Source: CAYJAD01 sp964370675 (GTDB taxonomy: Bacteria > Desulfobacterota > Desulfovibrionia > Desulfovibrionales > Desulfovibrionaceae). From it: a stretch of DNA of 9,269 bases. Positions 6,579 to 9,269 of the stretch are shown piece after piece. The notes beneath the pieces are model-generated. The model was not told the origin of the DNA, ran no database searches, and was given only the letters and a program-made list of their open reading frames with translations. Every line of letters begins with the position of its first letter. Positions within the stretch are counted from its first letter, which is position 1. The position numbers and the translations under genes are program-made. The DNA lies in the NCBI GenBank assembly GCA_964370675.1, contig CAYJKC010000060.1, positions 1-9,269 on the forward strand. Direction: 5' to 3'.

Positions 6579-8972
6579 ATGGACACTGCTAGCAACTCAA
6601 AAAATAAGCTTGAGCGTAAGCATATTTTAGCAACCGGCCAAGTACAAGGTGTTGGCTTTAGACCCTTTGTATATGGTCTTGCCAAAAAGCATAAACTTTG
6701 TGGCAGTGTTGGCAACACTACCCAAGGTGTTAGTATAGAAATACAAGGAACTAGCAATGATATTCAAAATTTTACTATCGACTTACAATGCAACCTGCCA
6801 CCGCTAGCTAAGCTCAATTCTTGCACCATAAGCCCCATGCCCCTTATAGCTACAGCACAAGAAGATAGCTTTAAAATTATTACCAGTACGGGTAGTGGTG
6901 GGCATGAAGTGCTAATTAGTTCTGACACAAGTGTTTGCCATGAGTGCATAACAGATATGTTAGATGACAAAAACCTGCGTCACAATTATGCATTTACCAA
7001 TTGTACTAATTGTGGACCACGCTATACCATTACACACTCCATCCCTTATGACCGCGCCACCACATCCATGGCCTGCTTTGAACTTTGCCCCACTTGCCTT
7101 GCAGAATATCAAGATCCACTTAATCGCCGCTTTCATGCTCAACCAAACGCTTGCCCCATATGCGGACCACAAATGTGGTATGTAAAAAGTGGCACGCAAA
7201 GTAGCAGCTATGACCATGCAACAATACGCAACAACGCAGCAATACAAGCCATAGCCTCTGACCTGAAAAATGGTTGCATTGCTGCCATTAAAGGTCTTGG
7301 AGGCTTTCATTTAAGCTGTAATGCCACCCACGAAGATAGCATTGCGTTATTACGCAATCTCAAAAATAGACCACACAAACCGCTGGCTGTTATGGTTCCA
7401 GATTTACAGATGGCAAAACGCATTGCTCACATAGGACCAGAAGAAGAAGCCTTACTTACTTCATGCGAAAAACCCATTGTATTGTGTGCTAGGCGAGAGC
7501 AATGTTTGCCTTCAAGTATTGCCCCCAACTCACAAGATATTGGGCTTGTTCTGCCCTATACCCCACTGCATGTGGTGCTTATGGCTCATTATGCTACTCT
7601 TAGCGCACCTGACGATATTATAGCTTTAGTTATGACTTCAGGGAATGCAGGAGGAGAACCAATTTGTCTTGGTAATAGAGAGGCTTTAAGTCGCCTTGCG
7701 CATATTGCACAAGTTTTTTTGCTGCATAATCGCGATATATTAGTGCGCAATGACGATTCAGTTTGCAGCCTAGCTAGAACCATGGGACATATGAAGCCCC
7801 CCACAAAGCAAATATTTTTGCGCCGAGCACGCGGCTATGTGCCAAGACCCATAAAGCTTAGCACAACACATAATGATTCCACTCAAGCTGTGCTTGGCAT
7901 GGGGGCTGAACTTAAATCTACTTTATGCCTTAGCCGTAATGCACATGCCTTTGTAAGCCAACATATTGGCGATTTACAAAACGTTGAAACTCTAGCCTTT
8001 TATCATGAAGTCATTAAACACCTTGAAATGCTTTTAGCAGTGCAGGCTAAAGTTATAGTGCATGATTTGCACCCAAACTTTATGTCTACTCAAGCGGCTA
8101 AGAGCATTGCGCAAGAACGCGGCATTAAATGCTTTGCCTTGCAACATCATTTTGCACATGCTTGGAGTGTTCTTGGTGAACATAATTTTGAAGGTAAGGC
8201 TCTTGCTCTATGTCTTGATGGTACAGGTCTTGGGCATGATAATAGTATTTGGGGTGGGGAATTACTCTATATTGATACTAACACACTGGAGCATAAACGC
8301 CTTGGCAGCTTAAGTCCTTTTGCCTTACCCGGTGGTGATACTGCCACCAAGGAGCCGTGGCGCATTGCACTTTCACTAGCCATGGATAGCCCATATGCAG
8401 AGCGAATTTTAAATCAACATAAACAATTTGCTCCAGCGATTTTAGAAATGTTAAAGCATAACATTAACTGTCACCCTACATCCAGTGTGGGACGGCTGTT
8501 TGACGGAGTTTCTGCTGCTCTTGGATTTTGCACCCACACAAGCTTTGAAGGTCAAGCCGCCATTTGCTTAGAGTTTGCACAAAGCAAAATAAGTTGGCAA
8601 GGTGCTGGTAGTATTAACAATGGATATATATGCACCCCCTATAACCAAAATGAGCTTTGGCACCTACCTAGCCAATCTTTATTTATGCAAGCTTTAGAAG
8701 AAAATAATCCTGCCCTTGCCGCAAGACGTTTTCATGTGGGCCTAGCTCAAGGCTTTGCAAACATGGCAAAAATAGCTGCCAAAGAAACTAATACATTTAC
8801 CATTGCCCTTTCTGGTGGAGCTATGCAAAATGCAACACTTTATACCATCTTACCATATTTGCTAAACAATATGGGCTTTAAAGTGCTATTACCCATTGAT
8901 TTGCCTGCCCATGATGGTGGTATATCTCTTGGTCAAGTAGCTTTTGGCAGAAAAGCTTGTATCCTTTCTTAA
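6579..8972 (+). CDS. hypF: Carbamoyltransferase HypF, [NiFe]-hydrogenase maturation
   Basis: Makes the thiocarbamate on HypE from carbamoyl phosphate and ATP, the source of the cyanide ligands of [NiFe] hydrogenases; cytoplasmic. The 797 residues show all family domains: an acylphosphatase domain with GQVQGVGFRPFVY (catalytic Arg28, Asn46); two zinc fingers, C120-x2-C123-x18-C142-x2-C145 and C170-x2-C173-x18-C192-x2-C195; a YrdC-like adenylating domain (about 215-405) with the NRPHKPLAVMV segment; and a Kae1-like carbamoyltransferase domain with DLHPNFMST, the metal-binding H523-H-F-A-H527, CLDGTGLG, LSGGAMQN (Ser745-Gly-Gly) and HDGGISLGQ. It is slightly longer than E. coli HypF (750). The start is constrained by an in-frame TAA two codons upstream (TAA GTT ATG); the ribosome-binding site is weak. 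It stands alone on the plus strand, with no other hyp or hydrogenase gene in view, so those must lie elsewhere. Confidence 0.97.
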   Translation: MDTASNSKNKLERKHILATGQVQGVGFRPFVYGLAKKHKLCGSVGNTTQGVSIEIQGTSNDIQNFTIDLQCNLPPLAKLNSCTISPMPLIATAQEDSFKIITSTGSGGHEVLISSDTSVCHECITDMLDDKNLRHNYAFTNCTNCGPRYTITHSIPYDRATTSMACFELCPTCLAEYQDPLNRRFHAQPNACPICGPQMWYVKSGTQSSSYDHATIRNNAAIQAIASDLKNGCIAAIKGLGGFHLSCNATHEDSIALLRNLKNRPHKPLAVMVPDLQMAKRIAHIGPEEEALLTSCEKPIVLCARREQCLPSSIAPNSQDIGLVLPYTPLHVVLMAHYATLSAPDDIIALVMTSGNAGGEPICLGNREALSRLAHIAQVFLLHNRDILVRNDDSVCSLARTMGHMKPPTKQIFLRRARGYVPRPIKLSTTHNDSTQAVLGMGAELKSTLCLSRNAHAFVSQHIGDLQNVETLAFYHEVIKHLEMLLAVQAKVIVHDLHPNFMSTQAAKSIAQERGIKCFALQHHFAHAWSVLGEHNFEGKALALCLDGTGLGHDNSIWGGELLYIDTNTLEHKRLGSLSPFALPGGDTATKEPWRIALSLAMDSPYAERILNQHKQFAPAILEMLKHNINCHPTSSVGRLFDGVSAALGFCTHTSFEGQAAICLEFAQSKISWQGAGSINNGYICTPYNQNELWHLPSQSLFMQALEENNPALAARRFHVGLAQGFANMAKIAAKETNTFTIALSGGAMQNATLYTILPYLLNNMGFKVLLPIDLPAHDGGISLGQVAFGRKACILS

Positions 8973-9033
8973 GGGCAAAGCATAAGAGGAAATATCGCCG
9001 ACCAAGGTCGGATAATTTAAATATATTTGCCCT
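8972..9033. repeat. Outer 8-bp inverted repeat enclosing the post-hypF hairpin
   Basis: AGGGCAAA at 8972-8979, starting on the last base of the hypF stop, is the exact reverse complement of TTTGCCCT at 9026-9033, giving a nested stem around the 8998-9011 hairpin. The same TTTGCCCT recurs at 9219-9226, beyond the long palindrome, so two alternative pairings are possible. Whether this is a terminator, an RNA structure or a repeat-element border is not clear. Confidence 0.5.
8996..9028 (+). terminator. Possible hypF transcription terminator hairpin
   Basis: Starting 25 nt after the hypF stop, CCGACC (8998-9003) and GGTCGG (9006-9011) form a GC-rich perfect inverted repeat closed by a very tight loop. 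An AT-rich stretch follows but no clean T-run, so intrinsic termination is only plausible. The position just after a gene end supports it. Confidence 0.35.
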
Positions 9034-9088
9034 CATGTGATTGATTCCGATTTATAACTATAACTAAGAAAATTTTGTTTTTTATACG

Positions 9089-9187
9089 TATGCAGCGCAA
9101 TAGGGAAGGTTTTTTGAGCAATTTGCTGCGACGAAGTAATACGTAGGTGCTGCAACGCGAAAAAAACTTTACCTATTGCGCTGCATA
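9089..9187. repeat. Long imperfect palindrome, about 99 nt, MITE-like or structured-RNA element
   Basis: The left arm 9089-9115 and right arm 9161-9187 pair over 27 nt: 16 uninterrupted pairs beginning TATGCAGCGCAATAGG, one mismatch, then ten more including a single G-U. A 45-nt loop separates them. The T-run and A-run pair with each other inside the stem, so this is not a classical terminator. No ORF is present. Such a structure could be a small non-autonomous inverted-repeat element, an intergenic genome-wide repeat, or a folded RNA; copy number would decide. Possible flanking duplications (TATAC at 9083-9087 and within 9186-9190) overlap the right arm, so a target duplication is not established. 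Confidence 0.7.
9124..9157 (+). repeat. Imperfect 10-bp direct repeat in the palindrome loop
   Basis: TGCTGCGACG (9124-9133) and TGCTGCAACG (9148-9157) differ at one base and are 14 nt apart, within the loop of the long palindrome. Between them lies TACGTA (9140-9145), also found at the outer left edge of the element (9085-9090). Confidence 0.5.
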
Positions 9188-9269
9188 TACAAACAATTGC
9201 CAATGGTAACCATCTGCGTTTGCCCTATTAACAATACATAATACTATTTACAATAAACGCATATTTTAT
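9188..9269. other. Right-edge intergenic stretch without a gene
   Basis: AT-rich sequence with no supported coding region. It contains the short palindrome ATGGT-A-ACCAT (9203-9213), a second copy of TTTGCCCT (9219-9226), and a 7-bp inverted repeat TGCGTTT (9215-9221) / AAACGCA (9255-9261). With the repeats to its left, the whole 297-bp tail from 8973 is non-coding. Confidence 0.5.

Noticed and set aside
6764..7310. Minus-strand ORFs of 68 and 116 codons inside hypF
   Set aside because: They are antisense shadows of the zinc-finger and early YrdC-like part of hypF, whose protein motifs are unmistakable.
8062..8313. 83-codon ORF in another plus frame inside hypF
   Set aside because: It overlaps the conserved HHFAH metal-binding region of hypF in the wrong frame, and hypF is intact there.
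9089..9187. Intrinsic bidirectional terminator
   Set aside because: The T and A runs are inside the stem next to the loop and no T-tract follows either outer end; the stem is also unusually long.
8973..9269. tRNA gene, integron attC site or CRISPR repeat in the gene-free tail
   Set aside because: No cloverleaf with TTCRA loop, no attC-type core sites, and no regularly spaced multiple direct repeats were found.

Overview
The window is AT-rich, gene-dense bacterial DNA from what looks like a strict or facultative anaerobe. The main clues are a selenocysteine-containing molybdenum/tungsten formate dehydrogenase, a sulfhydrogenase/AsrA-type iron-sulfur partner protein, and the [NiFe]-hydrogenase maturation factor HypF. 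A cupin-type XRE regulator followed by an acyl-CoA synthetase, together with the formate and hydrogenase genes, makes me suspect an AT-rich relative of the Desulfovibrionaceae. This is a guess from gene content; no rRNA or other marker is present, and an anaerobic Firmicute/Negativicute is not excluded.

Layout. Minus strand, read right to left: an XRE-cupin regulator (6447-5878); an acyl-CoA synthetase (5810-4119); a small exported or membrane-anchored protein of unknown function (4119-3604), coupled to the synthetase by a TAATG overlap; an EamA-family permease (3591-2692); a formate dehydrogenase catalytic subunit (2675-633); and the first 169 codons of an iron-sulfur protein (508 to the window edge). 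Gaps between these genes are 12-125 nt, so they could form one long transcript or two adjoining ones. Plus strand: a complete hypF (6579-8972) diverges from the regulator across a 131-bp intergenic region that holds a 24-bp near-perfect palindrome, a good operator candidate. The last 297 bases hold no gene, but they are full of inverted repeats, including a roughly 99-nt imperfect palindrome with 27-nt arms.

Main result. The formate dehydrogenase appears as two reading frames separated by TGA at 2276-2274. It is not broken. The TGA sits exactly where FdhF-type enzymes carry selenocysteine (context C-A-R-L-U-H-S-P), and it is followed after 12 nt by a hairpin with a GGUCU loop, the bacterial SECIS signature. 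The gene should be annotated as one 680-residue selenoprotein with Sec134.

How the genes fit together. The formate dehydrogenase and its downstream iron-sulfur protein should oxidise formate in the cytoplasm and pass electrons towards a flavin/NAD(P) or hydrogenase-like module encoded beyond the left edge. HypF makes the cyanide ligands of [NiFe] hydrogenases, whose structural genes are not in the window. The regulator-synthetase pair looks like a separate fatty/carboxylic-acid activation module placed upstream.
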